The notes beneath the pieces are model-generated. The model ran no database searches. It had not been told where the DNA came from and was given only the letters and a program-made list of their open reading frames with translations. Shown one piece after another: positions 15,442 to 23,833 of a stretch of DNA of 37,802 nucleotides. The stretch is taken from positions 2,875-40,676 of the forward strand of contig JAFLUH010000011.1 of assembly GCA_022508895.1 (NCBI GenBank). The letters are read 5' to 3'. The position numbers and the translations under genes were made by a program. The stretch's first letter is position 1; every line of letters starts with the position of its first letter. Source of the DNA: Oscillospiraceae bacterium. Lineage in GTDB: Bacteria > Bacillota > Clostridia > Oscillospirales > Ruminococcaceae.

Positions 15442-16434
15442 TCACGTCCACGGCTGCGGTATGAACAGCTCTCTGAACTGGTCCACCGCAAAATCGTCCG
15501 TCATTCCCGAAATGTAGTCGCATACCGCTCTTTCCACTCCGTATTCATCTGCCAAGCGGGTATACAGAGGCGGCATTTCATTGGGGTTTTTGCAGTAATG
15601 TCCGTAAAGATACTCCACCACCCTGCACGCCTTGTCCTTTTCGGAGGTGGCGGCGGCGGAGTAGTAGACGTTCTCGAACATGAAGGAACGGAGCAGGTCG
15701 TGAGCCTTGGCAATGTCGGGGGAGTAGCTCACCTCAGGCTTGTCGGCGCTGTTCTCTATTATAGAGGTGACAAGAGAGGTTATGCGCTGGGATTTGGTAT
15801 GTCCGAGGAGGTCGGTCGCCTCCTTGGGCAGGTCCTCCTCACGGAGTACACCCGCTCTTATTGCGTCCTCTATGTCGTGGTTTATATAGGCTATCTTGTC
15901 GGAGAGCTTTACCACCACGCCCTCAAGGGTCTGGGCGGTTTTGTTGGTGTGGCAGAGTATGCCGTCCTTTACCTGCGGGGTCAGGTTCAGCCCCTTGCCG
16001 TCACGCTCCACCACCTCCACTAAGCGAAGGCTTTGCTCGTAGTGCTTGAAATTGCCGTAAAGCTGGTTCAGCGTGCGCTCGCCGTCGTGACCGAAGGGGG
16101 TGTGACCTAAATCGTGACCTAAGGCGACAGCCTCGGTCAGGTCCTCGTTCAGCCGCAGCGCCCTTGCAATGGTGCGGGCTATCTGGGCTACCTCAAGGGT
16201 GTGGGTGAGGCGGGTGCGGAAGTGGTCGGATTTCGGGATAAGGAACACCTGCGTTTTGTGCTTCAGTCGGCGGAAGGAGTTGCAGTGGATTATCCTGTCA
16301 CGGTCACGCTGAAAGTCGGTGCGTATGGGGCAGGGCTCCTCCTTTGCCTCACGCTCTCCTGCGTCGGCGCTTTTGCAGGCGTAGGGGGAGAGCATTATCT
16401 CCTCGTTCTTTATCGTAACTTCTCTGGGAAGCAT
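15442..16434 (-). CDS. dgt: dGTP triphosphohydrolase (HD domain)
   Basis: Hydrolyses dGTP (or other dNTPs) to deoxynucleoside and triphosphate, trimming the nucleotide pool. HD-family motifs are clear: FRRLKHKTQVF, then RTRLTHTLEVAQ with the first metal His, GHDLGHTPFGHDGE with the HD pair, and DKIAYINHDIEDA. From the chosen start the protein has 330 residues, a normal length for the short Gram-positive form. The frame runs 36 codons further up, but AAAGGAAG lies about 8 bases before the ATG at 16434 and the extension touches the chemoreceptor terminator at 16543-16574, so the shorter start is used. Confidence 0.93.
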   Translation of the reverse strand: MLPREVTIKNEEIMLSPYACKSADAGEREAKEEPCPIRTDFQRDRDRIIHCNSFRRLKHKTQVFLIPKSDHFRTRLTHTLEVAQIARTIARALRLNEDLTEAVALGHDLGHTPFGHDGERTLNQLYGNFKHYEQSLRLVEVVERDGKGLNLTPQVKDGILCHTNKTAQTLEGVVVKLSDKIAYINHDIEDAIRAGVLREEDLPKEATDLLGHTKSQRITSLVTSIIENSADKPEVSYSPDIAKAHDLLRSFMFENVYYSAAATSEKDKACRVVEYLYGHYCKNPNEMPPLYTRLADEYGVERAVCDYISGMTDDFAVDQFRELFIPQPWT

Positions 16435-16542
16435 ACCGTCACTTCCTTTGTTTGCTATTTTGGCGTCTATAAATATATACCTTTTTGGGGCGGGTTTTTC
16501 CTTTATTTTTTCGGCAATTTTTGCAATTTCGGCGGAATGCAC

Positions 16543-16574
16543 AAAAATCTCCCGCCTTTTAGCGAGAGATTTTT
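16543..16574 (-). terminator. Terminator of the chemoreceptor gene
   Basis: The stem pairs 16543-16555 with 16562-16574 with one mismatch and closes a CTTTTA loop. On the minus strand it ends in a TTTTT run, 25 bases past the chemoreceptor stop. Confidence 0.85.
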
Positions 16575-16598
16575 GCAGTTTTCAATTTTCAACTGCCG

Positions 16599-18515
16599 TC
16601 ATACCTTAAACTTGGCTATCTGATTCTGCAGCATCTGGGAATCGTTATTAAGCTCCGAGCACGCCGCCGCCGACTGCTCTGCCGTTGCGGAGTTCTGCTG
16701 AACCACGGTGGATATGTCCTCGATGCCCGATTCTATGTTCTTTATAGCCTCTGACTGCTGTCTTGACGCTTCCGAGATACCGCCTATGTAATCGTTGGTC
16801 TTGTTGGACAGCTCGATGACCTCCTTCATGGTGTCCGCCGTTCCCTGAGCGATGACCGTACCCTTTTCCACAGCCGCAATGGTGGCGTTGATAAGGGTGC
16901 CCGTCTGCTGGGCGGACTCGGCGCTCTTGATGGCAAGCGTGCGGACCTCGTCTGCGACGACTGCAAAGCCCTTGCCCGCTTCGCCCGCTCTTGCCGCTTC
17001 AACGGAGGCGTTCAGCGACAGGATATTTGTCTGGAACGCTATATCGTCTATCGCCTTGATAACGTTGCGTATCTCGTCCGACTTCGCCTTTATCTCGTCC
17101 ATAGCCGCCAGCATATTCTGAATTTCCGCATTCTGAAGCTCTATCTTCTCCACGCTCTCGGAGGATATGTCGCCTGCCTTTGCGGCGTTCTTTGCGTTCT
17201 CCGCCACCTTGTCCGCAACGTCGTGAATGGTCGCCGACAGCTCCTCGATGGACGCCGCCTGCTTGGTGGTGCCGTCAGCCAATGTCTGAGAGCCCTCCGA
17301 TACCTGCATGGAGCCGTTGGATACGTTGACGGAGGCTTCCGAAATGCCCGTTATTATCTCTCTCAGCGAGTCGTTTATTTTTCCGAAGGAGACTCTGATG
17401 TCCGTAAAGTCGCCTACATATTCCACCTGCGGCTCGGCGGTGAAGTCGCCCTCCGCCATTCTGGACAGGACTCCCTTTATATCGTTTATGTAACTGCTGA
17501 GCGTTGATTCGGTGACCTGAAGCTTGCGTATAAAGTCGCCCAGCTCATTATTGCCGAAGGTAACGCCCTTTACGGCGTTTCCGCTCAGGTCGCCCATGCT
17601 CATTGCGCTTGCAAGCTTATCCGCATGACCTATCGGCTTTATCACTATTTTCGTCAGGATAAACGCAATGAGTATCATGGATATCAGCATAACGACGACT
17701 GCGATAATGACCGAGGTCAGTATCATTGAGGCGGTAAGCTCGTCGCTTTCTTCGGAGGATAGACCTGCAAAGTATGCGCCCACCGTCTTTCCGTCTATAT
17801 CCTTCATGGGCTCGTAGCTTACATAGTAATTCTGCCCTACGACTATTGCCGTGCCTATGTAATTCTGGCTGCTGTCGATGACCGTTTTCTTTACGTTTTC
17901 TGCCATATCCGTGCCTACCACACGGTTTCCGTCATCGCCGAACAATGTAGTGGCATATCTGGTAGCGCCGCTGAAAATTGTAAAATCGCATTTGATACCT
18001 TTTTTAAGATCGTCAAGCCACTGATTCTCGGACAGGGTCATTCCCACGACTATTCCGCCGTTGAACTCACCGTCACGGATAAAGGGCTGTACCACCTGCA
18101 CCGTCAGACCTGCGGCGGAGTCCACGACAATGCCGCTGTATCCGCTTCCTACTCTGTCCACCGAGAAATCGGCAAGATTATAGTTGCCTGACTGCCAGAA
18201 CACGATGCCCGTAGGTCCGAAAAGGGCGGCAAAGTCGCTTTCGGTGCCTTTCTCGGAATCCCATATAGTCTGCAGGGCAACACTTTCGCTGACCTTCAGC
18301 GTCTGAACGAAAACGTTGATAATGCCTTCAAGCCGATCCTGCTGGTTATCCATTTCGCTTACAAGAGCATTCAGACCGGTATCCACCTGTATCGCCATCA
18401 GCTCGTCGGTATGCTTTACCGAGCGGTAGATCGTGACTGCGGTCACGATGCCCACCGAAAGAATAATGCTGAAGATGATCACCAACAGTATGCTTCTGCC
18501 TATTCTTGAAGTCAT
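16599..18515 (-). CDS. Methyl-accepting chemotaxis protein, Cache sensor
   Basis: Chemoreceptor that signals through CheW/CheA to the flagellar motor. 638 residues: TM1 (about 6-28), a periplasm-side Cache-type ligand domain (about 32-262) with the VGTDM and [13 protein letters not shown] passages of single-Cache sensors, TM2 (about 265-292), HAMP (about 293-345), a second linker, and a signalling domain whose hairpin tip DEVRT / [19 protein letters not shown] lies near 500-525. The tail ([14 protein letters not shown]) has no CheR-tethering pentapeptide. The ATG at 18515 has GGGGG 8 bases upstream and leads straight into TM1; a 13-codon upward extension lies in repeat D and is rejected. It fits with the flagellar genes at the left edge. 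Confidence 0.95.
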   Translation of the reverse strand: MTSRIGRSILLVIIFSIILSVGIVTAVTIYRSVKHTDELMAIQVDTGLNALVSEMDNQQDRLEGIINVFVQTLKVSESVALQTIWDSEKGTESDFAALFGPTGIVFWQSGNYNLADFSVDRVGSGYSGIVVDSAAGLTVQVVQPFIRDGEFNGGIVVGMTLSENQWLDDLKKGIKCDFTIFSGATRYATTLFGDDGNRVVGTDMAENVKKTVIDSSQNYIGTAIVVGQNYYVSYEPMKDIDGKTVGAYFAGLSSEESDELTASMILTSVIIAVVVMLISMILIAFILTKIVIKPIGHADKLASAMSMGDLSGNAVKGVTFGNNELGDFIRKLQVTESTLSSYINDIKGVLSRMAEGDFTAEPQVEYVGDFTDIRVSFGKINDSLREIITGISEASVNVSNGSMQVSEGSQTLADGTTKQAASIEELSATIHDVADKVAENAKNAAKAGDISSESVEKIELQNAEIQNMLAAMDEIKAKSDEIRNVIKAIDDIAFQTNILSLNASVEAARAGEAGKGFAVVADEVRTLAIKSAESAQQTGTLINATIAAVEKGTVIAQGTADTMKEVIELSNKTNDYIGGISEASRQQSEAIKNIESGIEDISTVVQQNSATAEQSAAACSELNNDSQMLQNQIAKFKV

Positions 18516-18530
18516 GATAATCCCCCTTTT

Positions 18531-18618
18531 GGCAGTGCACGGTGCACAGTGCACGGTACACGGTATTTGTGTCTGCTTCGCAGACGGATTTTTTCAGTTG
18601 ACAGTTAACAGTACACTA
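18531..18618. repeat. Heptamer-bounded repeat element, short copy D
   Basis: Left ladder GCACGGT, GCACAGT, GCACGGT, ACACGGT (about 18537-18565), a GTCTGC-TTC-GCAGAC hairpin (about 18571-18585), then right ladder AGTTGAC, AGTTAAC, AGTACAC (about 18596-18616). It lacks the longer interior of A, C and E. Its right edge supplies the TAG stop of the DUF4956 gene. Confidence 0.75.
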
Positions 18619-19299
18619 ATTCATATATTCCCCGTTGTACTCCAACAGCGTGACCGAGCTCACCCCGTTCACCGTCCTGAACCTCGCCGCGTCCGAGGTG
18701 TCGTTCCTCACTATCTTTATCTCAACGGTAAGCTCGGTGTCCCCTCCGCTGAGGGTCTTGCTTTTCAGCTTGTACTTCATGGCGTTCAGCAGGGCGTTCA
18801 CCTGTTCCTCCGCCTGTTCCGAGTAATGGATTATCAGCAGGTAGTTCTTCTTCTCCCGCTTGCAGAAATGCAGGATGATGTACACTATCCCGATTATGAC
18901 CGTGCCTATCAGCGCAACGAAATACAGCCCTGCGCCGCAGGTAAGCCCCGCCGCTATCCCCCAGAACAGGAAGCCGATGTCCAGCGGGTCCTTCACCGCC
19001 GAGCGGAAGCGGACGATGGACAGCGCGCCCACCATACCCAGCGATAAGACGATGTTGGCGCTTATCGTCATGATGATGAAGGCGGTTATCACCGTTATCA
19101 TTATCAGCAGTATGTTGAAGTTGTCGCTGTACACGATGCCCCGATAGAAAAAGCGGTACACCAGATAAATTATCACGCCGCAGAGTGCCGCCGCCGCCAT
19201 GCATATCAGTATATGGGGCAGGGAGAGGTTTGCCAGCTGGCTGGACAGGTCAAAGCTGCTCACCAGTTCATCTATCAGATCGCTTGCCAGAAATTGCAT
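18616..19299 (-). CDS. DUF4956 membrane protein
   Basis: 227 residues with a short amphipathic N-terminus, four predicted membrane helices (about 28-50, 62-92 as one long or two short helices, 108-140) and a cytoplasmic C-terminal ferredoxin-like domain (about 148-227). The conserved SLGMVGALSIVRFRSAVKDP and FLFWGIAAGL passages mark the DUF4956 family, which has no proven function but is commonly found next to VTC-type polyphosphate polymerases. Here it overlaps the VTC gene by 25 bases, and GGAGG lies inside that gene 8 bases before its ATG, so translation is coupled. The stop codon lies in repeat D. A role in export or handling of the polymer made by the VTC partner is inference. Confidence 0.88.
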   Translation of the reverse strand: MQFLASDLIDELVSSFDLSSQLANLSLPHILICMAAAALCGVIIYLVYRFFYRGIVYSDNFNILLIMITVITAFIIMTISANIVLSLGMVGALSIVRFRSAVKDPLDIGFLFWGIAAGLTCGAGLYFVALIGTVIIGIVYIILHFCKREKKNYLLIIHYSEQAEEQVNALLNAMKYKLKSKTLSGGDTELTVEIKIVRNDTSDAARFRTVNGVSSVTLLEYNGEYMN

Positions 19300-19982
19300 T
19301 TTGCTACCTCCAATGCTTTATCGGAACAAAGAACAAATTTTGAGACGGATTCCCTCGTCATGGGGATACCGCTTAACAGCGCCTGTATGTAGGCGGGAAT
19401 AAAGCGGTCGTATTTCACTTCCAATATGACTGCGTCATTGTCGAACAGGCTGTAAAAAACGGCTTTTTCGCCGAGCGGGTCAAGCTGCGGGGAGGTCTTC
19501 AGCTGCATATCGAAGGTGATGCGCACGTTCCCTGCGGGGCAAACGTACGCCTCCCGCACATAGTCCACCAGCACCGCCGGGGAGAGCTTCACCAGCCTGT
19601 CCGAGGCGTAAAACTCCTCTGCCGCCGTGTTGGGCTGCTGCAAAAGCTCCCGCTCGCCCCTCAGTATTCCCCGATACTGCTCAAAGCTTAAAGGCACCGA
19701 CCGCTTGCACACCATGTCGCCCTTTTTCTCCTTCACTTCAAGGCGGATAAAATCAGGCGACAGACCGTAGTAACGGATACGGTACTTTTTACGGACGTCC
19801 AGACCCAGCGCCTTGTCGTTGTAGGCGCTGCGGAACACGTCGTCGAAATAAAGGCTGGTTATGCGGTAGACGCCGTTATCGCCGTGGCAGTCGGGCTTCA
19901 TCGCCGCTTTCAGACGCTGACGGAGTATCCGTTGCCAGCCGCTGTTTATTATGTATTTCAGCTCATGTCGGTAGCTTTTCAT
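19275..19982 (-). CDS. VTC-domain polyphosphate-polymerase-like protein
   Basis: 235-residue cytoplasmic triphosphate-tunnel protein related to the catalytic domain of yeast Vtc4. Tunnel residues are visible: RHELKYII at the start, then RITSLYFDD, KYRIRYYG, RLEVKEKKGD, ITFD and a closing LEVKYDRFIP. These basic and acidic pairs on alternating strands are the fold's signature. Start chosen at the ATG 7 codons inside the open frame (a TTG start is possible), since AAGGTG precedes it and MKSYRHELKY is the usual N-terminus. Its own promoter is predicted at 20031-20059, and it is first of a pair with DUF4956. Confidence 0.88.
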   Translation of the reverse strand: MKSYRHELKYIINSGWQRILRQRLKAAMKPDCHGDNGVYRITSLYFDDVFRSAYNDKALGLDVRKKYRIRYYGLSPDFIRLEVKEKKGDMVCKRSVPLSFEQYRGILRGERELLQQPNTAAEEFYASDRLVKLSPAVLVDYVREAYVCPAGNVRITFDMQLKTSPQLDPLGEKAVFYSLFDNDAVILEVKYDRFIPAYIQALLSGIPMTRESVSKFVLCSDKALEVAKCNFWQAI

Positions 19983-20030
19983 AAAAACACCTTTTTTCAG
20001 CAAACAGTCAGCCTTGTAATAGTTACGTTA

Positions 20031-20059
20031 AGTATAACATATTTTGTCTGTTTTTGCAA
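20031..20059 (-). promoter_or_regulatory. SigA-type promoter for the VTC-DUF4956 pair
   Basis: Minus strand TTGCAA (20054-20059), 17-base spacer and TATACT (20031-20036), giving a leader of about 40 bases to the VTC start. Confidence 0.6.
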
Positions 20060-20087
20060 TAGGTTTTGTAGGAATTATCATTTATGC

Positions 20088-20116
20088 TTGCAATATTCGG
20101 CAAATCGTGCTAAAAT
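20088..20116 (+). promoter_or_regulatory. SigA-type promoter for the HAD-kinase genes
   Basis: TTGCAA (20088-20093), 17-base spacer and TAAAAT (20111-20116), divergent from the promoter at 20031-20059 with about 30 bases between them. Confidence 0.6.
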
Positions 20117-20164
20117 GTTACATACACATACGCCGCAGGCACGGCTGTCCCGAAAGGAGATATT

Positions 20165-20836
20165 ATGGCGGATATAAAAGCGGTCATTTTTGACATGGAC
20201 GGCGTTATAACCGATACGGAAAAGCTGCTGGTAAAATACTGGTGCAAGGCGGCGGGAGATATGGGATACCCCATGACAAGAGAGCAGGCGCTGGAATTGC
20301 GGAGCCTTGCCGCACGGTATGCGGAGCCCTACCTCAAAGAGCAGTTCGGCGAGGATTTCAACTACCGCAAGGTGCGTGCCCGCAGGAAAGAGCTGATGGA
20401 CGACCACATCGACCTTTTCGGCGTGGACATAAAGCCCGGTCTTAAAGAGCTGATAGGCTATCTCAAGGAAAACGGCTACAAGCTTGCAGTCGCCACCGCC
20501 ACCGATTACGACAGGGCGGTGTCTTATCTGCAAAAGGCGGGAGTGTACGAGTGCCTTGACGCACTGTGCTGCGGTCCCTCGGTGGAGCACGGCAAGCCCG
20601 AGCCGGACATATACCTGTACGCCGCCAATAAGCTGGGGGTGGAGCCGGAGGAGTGTCTGGCGGTGGAGGACTCGCCCAACGGCGTAAAAGCCGCTTATGC
20701 CGCAAATATGTACACGGTGATGATACCCGACCTTACCCAACCGGACGAGGAGCTGAAAAAGCTGATATACCGCAAGTGCGACGACCTGCTGGAGATAATC
20801 GGGGTGCTTGAGACGTTCCGTCAGACCTTCTTCTGA
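20165..20836 (+). CDS. HAD-superfamily phosphatase/phosphomutase
   Basis: 223-residue HAD hydrolase of the beta-phosphoglucomutase-like subgroup, acting on small phosphorylated metabolites. Motif I is FDMDGVITDTE with nucleophile and acid/base Asp near 10 and 12, a helical cap (about 17-85), motif II VATATD, motif III Lys in HGKPEPDIY and motif IV VEDSPNG. The cap type and motifs fit sugar-phosphate phosphatases; the substrate cannot be read. AAAGGAG lies 7 bases before the ATG. The kinase-like gene follows 32 bases later, so the two are probably cotranscribed. Confidence 0.9.
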   Translation: MADIKAVIFDMDGVITDTEKLLVKYWCKAAGDMGYPMTREQALELRSLAARYAEPYLKEQFGEDFNYRKVRARRKELMDDHIDLFGVDIKPGLKELIGYLKENGYKLAVATATDYDRAVSYLQKAGVYECLDALCCGPSVEHGKPEPDIYLYAANKLGVEPEECLAVEDSPNGVKAAYAANMYTVMIPDLTQPDEELKKLIYRKCDDLLEIIGVLETFRQTFF

Positions 20837-20868
20837 AACAAACAAAGAATAAACAAAGAGAGAACATT

Positions 20869-21798
20869 ATGAAAACTTTACCGTTAAAAGAGCTTAACAA
20901 AAGACTTAACGCAGACGCAGCGGCAGAGCTGGAGCTTGCGGAGGAGCTGTATCTCAGACAGCTCGAAAAAGCGGCGTGCGCCATCGCAGAGGGAGCCAAG
21001 GAGAAACCGATAATCCTGCTTTCGGGTCCCTCAGGCAGCGCAAAGACCAGCACCGCCCACCGCCTTAAACAGCTTCTTGGGAACATCGGGGTCACTGCGC
21101 ACGTTATTTCGCTGGACAACTACTTCCTGCCGCTGAACGGACTGTCCAGCGAGGAGCTGAGCAGGATAGACCTGGAGGCTCCCGAAAGGCTGGATTTAGA
21201 GCTGTTAGGGGAGCATTTGGAAAGATTCAGGGAGTGTCTGCCCACCCAGATGCCCCTTTTCGACTTTGCCGACCAGAGCAGAAAAAGCGGCAGGCTTTTT
21301 GTCCGCGGGGAGAACGAGCCTGTGATATTAGAGGGGATACACGCCCTTAACCCCAAGGTGATGGGGGGGATAGGCGAGCACGCCGTGGGGCTGTACGTCA
21401 GCGTCCGCACAAGGCTTTCCGCAGACGGAATGCTGCTCCACCCCAGCATGATAAGGCTTATGCGCAGGCTGATGCGAGACAGGCTGTTCAGAGGCAGAAA
21501 GACCGAGGATATAATACGCTCCTTCCGCTCGGTGCAGAACGGGGAAGAAAAATATATAATGCCCCACAAGGGAAATGCGGAAATAGACATAGACACCTTC
21601 ATGTCCTTCGAGGCGGCGGTGTACAGCTGCGAGCTGCTGCCGTTCCTGCAGGACGTGAGCCCTGATTTCGAGCTGTACCCGATGGTGGAGGAAATGCTGG
21701 GCTTTTTGGAGCAGATAACTCCGCTGAGCAAGGAGATGGTGCCCGAAAGGTCGATAGTCAGGGAGTTTGTCGGAGGGGGATTTGCAGTTGACGGTTGA
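20869..21798 (+). CDS. Uridine-kinase-like P-loop kinase
   Basis: 309 residues, uridine kinase/phosphoribulokinase superfamily. An N-terminal helical part (about 1-40) precedes the P-loop GPSGSAKTS (about 54-62), where Ala stands in place of the Gly before the Lys of the usual Walker A. Then come SLDNYF (a typical uridine-kinase motif), DLEAPERLDL, PLFDF and VILEGIHALNP. The C-terminal half has the lid region RRLMRDRLFRGRKTEDIIRSF. Phosphorylation of a nucleoside is likely, but the exact substrate is not clear. AGAGAGA precedes the ATG. The TGA stop is contributed by the first unit of repeat E. Confidence 0.85.
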   Translation: MKTLPLKELNKRLNADAAAELELAEELYLRQLEKAACAIAEGAKEKPIILLSGPSGSAKTSTAHRLKQLLGNIGVTAHVISLDNYFLPLNGLSSEELSRIDLEAPERLDLELLGEHLERFRECLPTQMPLFDFADQSRKSGRLFVRGENEPVILEGIHALNPKVMGGIGEHAVGLYVSVRTRLSADGMLLHPSMIRLMRRLMRDRLFRGRKTEDIIRSFRSVQNGEEKYIMPHKGNAEIDIDTFMSFEAAVYSCELLPFLQDVSPDFELYPMVEEMLGFLEQITPLSKEMVPERSIVREFVGGGFAVDG

Positions 21799-21960
21799 CA
21801 GTAAACAGTAAACAGTAAAGGGGTCCGCTTCGCGGACGGATTTGAATTTGCATCGTGCTGATTACGCAGTTGGTTGCTGAAACGCAAACGCCAATCAAAA
21901 TCGTTTTTCGCCACAGGCGAAAAACTCCGCTACTGTTTACTCATTACTGTATACTGACAG
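21785..21960. repeat. Heptamer-bounded repeat element, copy E
   Basis: Left ladder TGACGGT, TGACAGT and three ACAGTAA units (about 21789-21819), right inverted ladder ACTGTTT, ACTCATT, ACTGTAT, ACTGACA (about 21931-21960). The interior matches A and C closely: a GTCCGC-TTC-GCGGAC hairpin, GGATTTGAA, a GTGCTGATT segment, AACGCAAACG and a TTTTTCGCC/GGCGAAAAA stem. It fills nearly all the gap between the kinase and yifB. Confidence 0.8.
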
Positions 21961-21972
21961 CGGGGTGACGAT

Positions 21973-23490
21973 ATGTTTGCTAAAGTAAATACCTTCGGTC
22001 TTACAGGACTTTCTTCCTTTCAGGTGACTGTGGAGAGCAGCACCGAAAAGGGCACTCCCGATTTCAAGATAAGCGGTCTTGGGGACGCCTCGGTGCAGGA
22101 GAGCAGGCAGCGGGTGCTGGCGGCAATGGAGAACTCGGGGTTCCCTGCGGACAAGCTGAGGGCGGTGGTGAACCTGTCTCCCGCCGACGTGAAGAAAAGC
22201 GGGTCGCTGTACGATTTCCCCATACTTGTAAGCATACTGGCTTCTCTTGGGGAGATAGCCCCGCCCGCCGAGGACTGGGCGTTTATCGGCGAGCTTTCAC
22301 TGTCGGGAGAGCTGACGGCGACAAACGGCGTGCTGCCTATTGCGGACAGCGCAAGGAAATGCGGGATAAAGCGGATATTCGTTCCGGAGGCAAACGTGAG
22401 AGAGGCTACCCTTGTACATGGGATAGAGGTGTACGGGATAAGAGATATCGCTCAGCTTGCCGCATTTCTTTCGGGGAAAAGGGCATTGCGTCCTGCGGCT
22501 CCCTTTGAGCCAGAGCCGGAGGATCTTCTGCGGGGCTCGGATTTCGCCGACGTGAGAGGACAGGAGAACATCAAAATTGCAATACAGACTGCGGCGGCGG
22601 GTTTTCACAATCTGCTTATGATAGGTCCGCCGGGGTCGGGTAAAAGTATGCTTGCAAAGCGGATACCGGGTGTGCTGCCGCCCATGACCTTCGAGGAGAG
22701 CATGGAGACTACCGCCGTGTACTCGGTGGCGGGACTGCTGGACAAAAGCTCCCCCTTTATCAGCGCAAGACCGTTTCGCCCCGTGGGACATACCGCAAGC
22801 GCTGCGGGGATAGTGGGAGGAGGCAGGACGCCTTCCCCCGGTGAGATAAGCCTTGCCCATAACGGGGTGCTGTTTTTAGACGAGCTGCCGGAGTTTCGGC
22901 GGGACGTGCTGGAGGCGCTGAGACAGCCGCTGGAGGACAAGAAAACGGTCATTACCCGTGCTTCGGGAAAAACCACATACCCCTGCAAGACAATGCTCAC
23001 CGCCGCAATGAATCCGTGCCCCTGCGGGAATAACGGCAGCGAGGGGAAGTGCAGCTGCTCGGAGGCTGCCATCGCCAAATATTTAGGGAAGATAAGCCGA
23101 CCTGTGCTGGACAGGATAGATATTCAGGTGGAGGTCAGGGCGGTCGCCTACGACCAGCTGCGCTCGGAGGAGCAGGGTATGTCCTCTGCCGAAATGAGGG
23201 AGAATATACAGAAGGCACGGGAGCTGCAGAAAGAGCGGTTCAAGGGGACGGGGCTGCTGTTCAACAGCGAGATACCGCCGGATAAACTGAGGGAGTTCTG
23301 CGTTATGGACGACGGGGCGGAGGAGTTCCTCAGGAATACCTTTGACTCGCTGGGGCTGTCGGCAAGAGCCTACGACAGGATACTGAAGGTGGCAAGGACC
23401 GTGGCGGATATCGACGGGTCACGGATCATTCAGAGGAAGCATATAAGCAGGGCGGTGCAGTATCGGACGCTGGACAGGAAATATTGGTGA
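21973..23490 (+). CDS. comM: YifB/ComM-family Mg-chelatase-like AAA+ ATPase
   Basis: 505-residue AAA+ protein; ComM relatives are hexameric helicases that help branch migration during natural transformation. N-terminal Lon-like fold (about 1-165: MFAKVNTFGL, PDFKISGLGDASVQESRQRV, FIGELSLSGEL), a linker, then the Mg-chelatase AAA+ domain with Walker A GPPGSGKSML (about 218-227), Walker B VLFLDELPEF, the MNPCPCG motif with the cysteine cluster CPCGNNGSEGKCSC, and the C-terminal domain RAYDRILKVARTVADI. All family motifs are intact. A GGGGTGA stretch precedes the ATG. No other competence gene is close by. Confidence 0.95.
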   Translation: MFAKVNTFGLTGLSSFQVTVESSTEKGTPDFKISGLGDASVQESRQRVLAAMENSGFPADKLRAVVNLSPADVKKSGSLYDFPILVSILASLGEIAPPAEDWAFIGELSLSGELTATNGVLPIADSARKCGIKRIFVPEANVREATLVHGIEVYGIRDIAQLAAFLSGKRALRPAAPFEPEPEDLLRGSDFADVRGQENIKIAIQTAAAGFHNLLMIGPPGSGKSMLAKRIPGVLPPMTFEESMETTAVYSVAGLLDKSSPFISARPFRPVGHTASAAGIVGGGRTPSPGEISLAHNGVLFLDELPEFRRDVLEALRQPLEDKKTVITRASGKTTYPCKTMLTAAMNPCPCGNNGSEGKCSCSEAAIAKYLGKISRPVLDRIDIQVEVRAVAYDQLRSEEQGMSSAEMRENIQKARELQKERFKGTGLLFNSEIPPDKLREFCVMDDGAEEFLRNTFDSLGLSARAYDRILKVARTVADIDGSRIIQRKHISRAVQYRTLDRKYW

Positions 23491-23543
23491 GGCGCCCACA
23501 TACTGCGAAAGCAGCCCGTACGGAAAGCAGTGCGATGAGCTTA

Positions 23544-23564
23544 GTAGTTTGCTTCGCAAACTAC
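23544..23564. repeat. Perfect hairpin in the yifB-metK gap
   Basis: Arms of 9 bases (GTAGTTTGC, 23544-23552, with 23556-23564) around TTC. It has no U-run. It shares the GC-TTC-GC top with hairpins in repeats C, D and E. Apart from it, 23491-23620 shows nothing I can name. Confidence 0.5.
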
Positions 23565-23622
23565 GTTCCACGAACGGGGCACTTTTCCGCCCACAGTTCA
23601 CACCAAACTATCCGCTCACCAC

Positions 23623-23651
23623 TTGACAACCGCAGCGATATATGCTACAAT
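23623..23651 (+). promoter_or_regulatory. SigA-type promoter for metK
   Basis: Consensus TTGACA (23623-23628), 17-base spacer and TACAAT (23646-23651); the start site would fall just before the SAM-I aptamer. Confidence 0.8.
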
Positions 23652-23662
23652 ATACTCATAAC

Positions 23663-23762
23663 CTTATCAAGAGCAGCCGAGGGACAGGCCCTTAGACGCT
23701 GCAGCAACCGTTCCCGACAGGGAAAAAGGTGCTACTTCCTGCGCCGCAAGGCGGAAGATGAG
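23663..23762 (+). promoter_or_regulatory. SAM-I (S-box) riboswitch
   Basis: Binds S-adenosylmethionine and switches off the metK transcript. P1 pairs CTTATC (23663-23668) with GATGAG (23757-23762). The conserved core follows the family: AAGAG, GAGGGACAGGCCC, GCAGCAACC, then AAGGTGCTACTTCCTGC and GGAAGATGAG. The expression platform is readable: GGGGC (23762-23766), beside and overlapping P1, can pair with GCCCC (23780-23784) as antiterminator, while SAM binding frees GCCCC to form the terminator at 23779-23807. Confidence 0.95.
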
Positions 23763-23778
23763 GGGCAGCAGAAACTAC

Positions 23779-23807
23779 CGCCCCGAAAATAAGGGGCGTT
23801 TTTATTT
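23779..23807 (+). terminator. SAM-controlled terminator of the metK leader
   Basis: CGCCCC (23779-23784) pairs with GGGGCG (23793-23798), followed by TTTTTATTT. It forms when the aptamer P1 is closed by SAM. Confidence 0.9.
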
Positions 23808-23833
23808 GCCCTGAGAAAGAAAGGAAAATGATT

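Noticed and set aside
16435-16542. N-terminal extension of dgt by 36 codons
   Set aside because: A strong ribosome site lies before the internal ATG and the extension abuts the terminator of the chemoreceptor gene.
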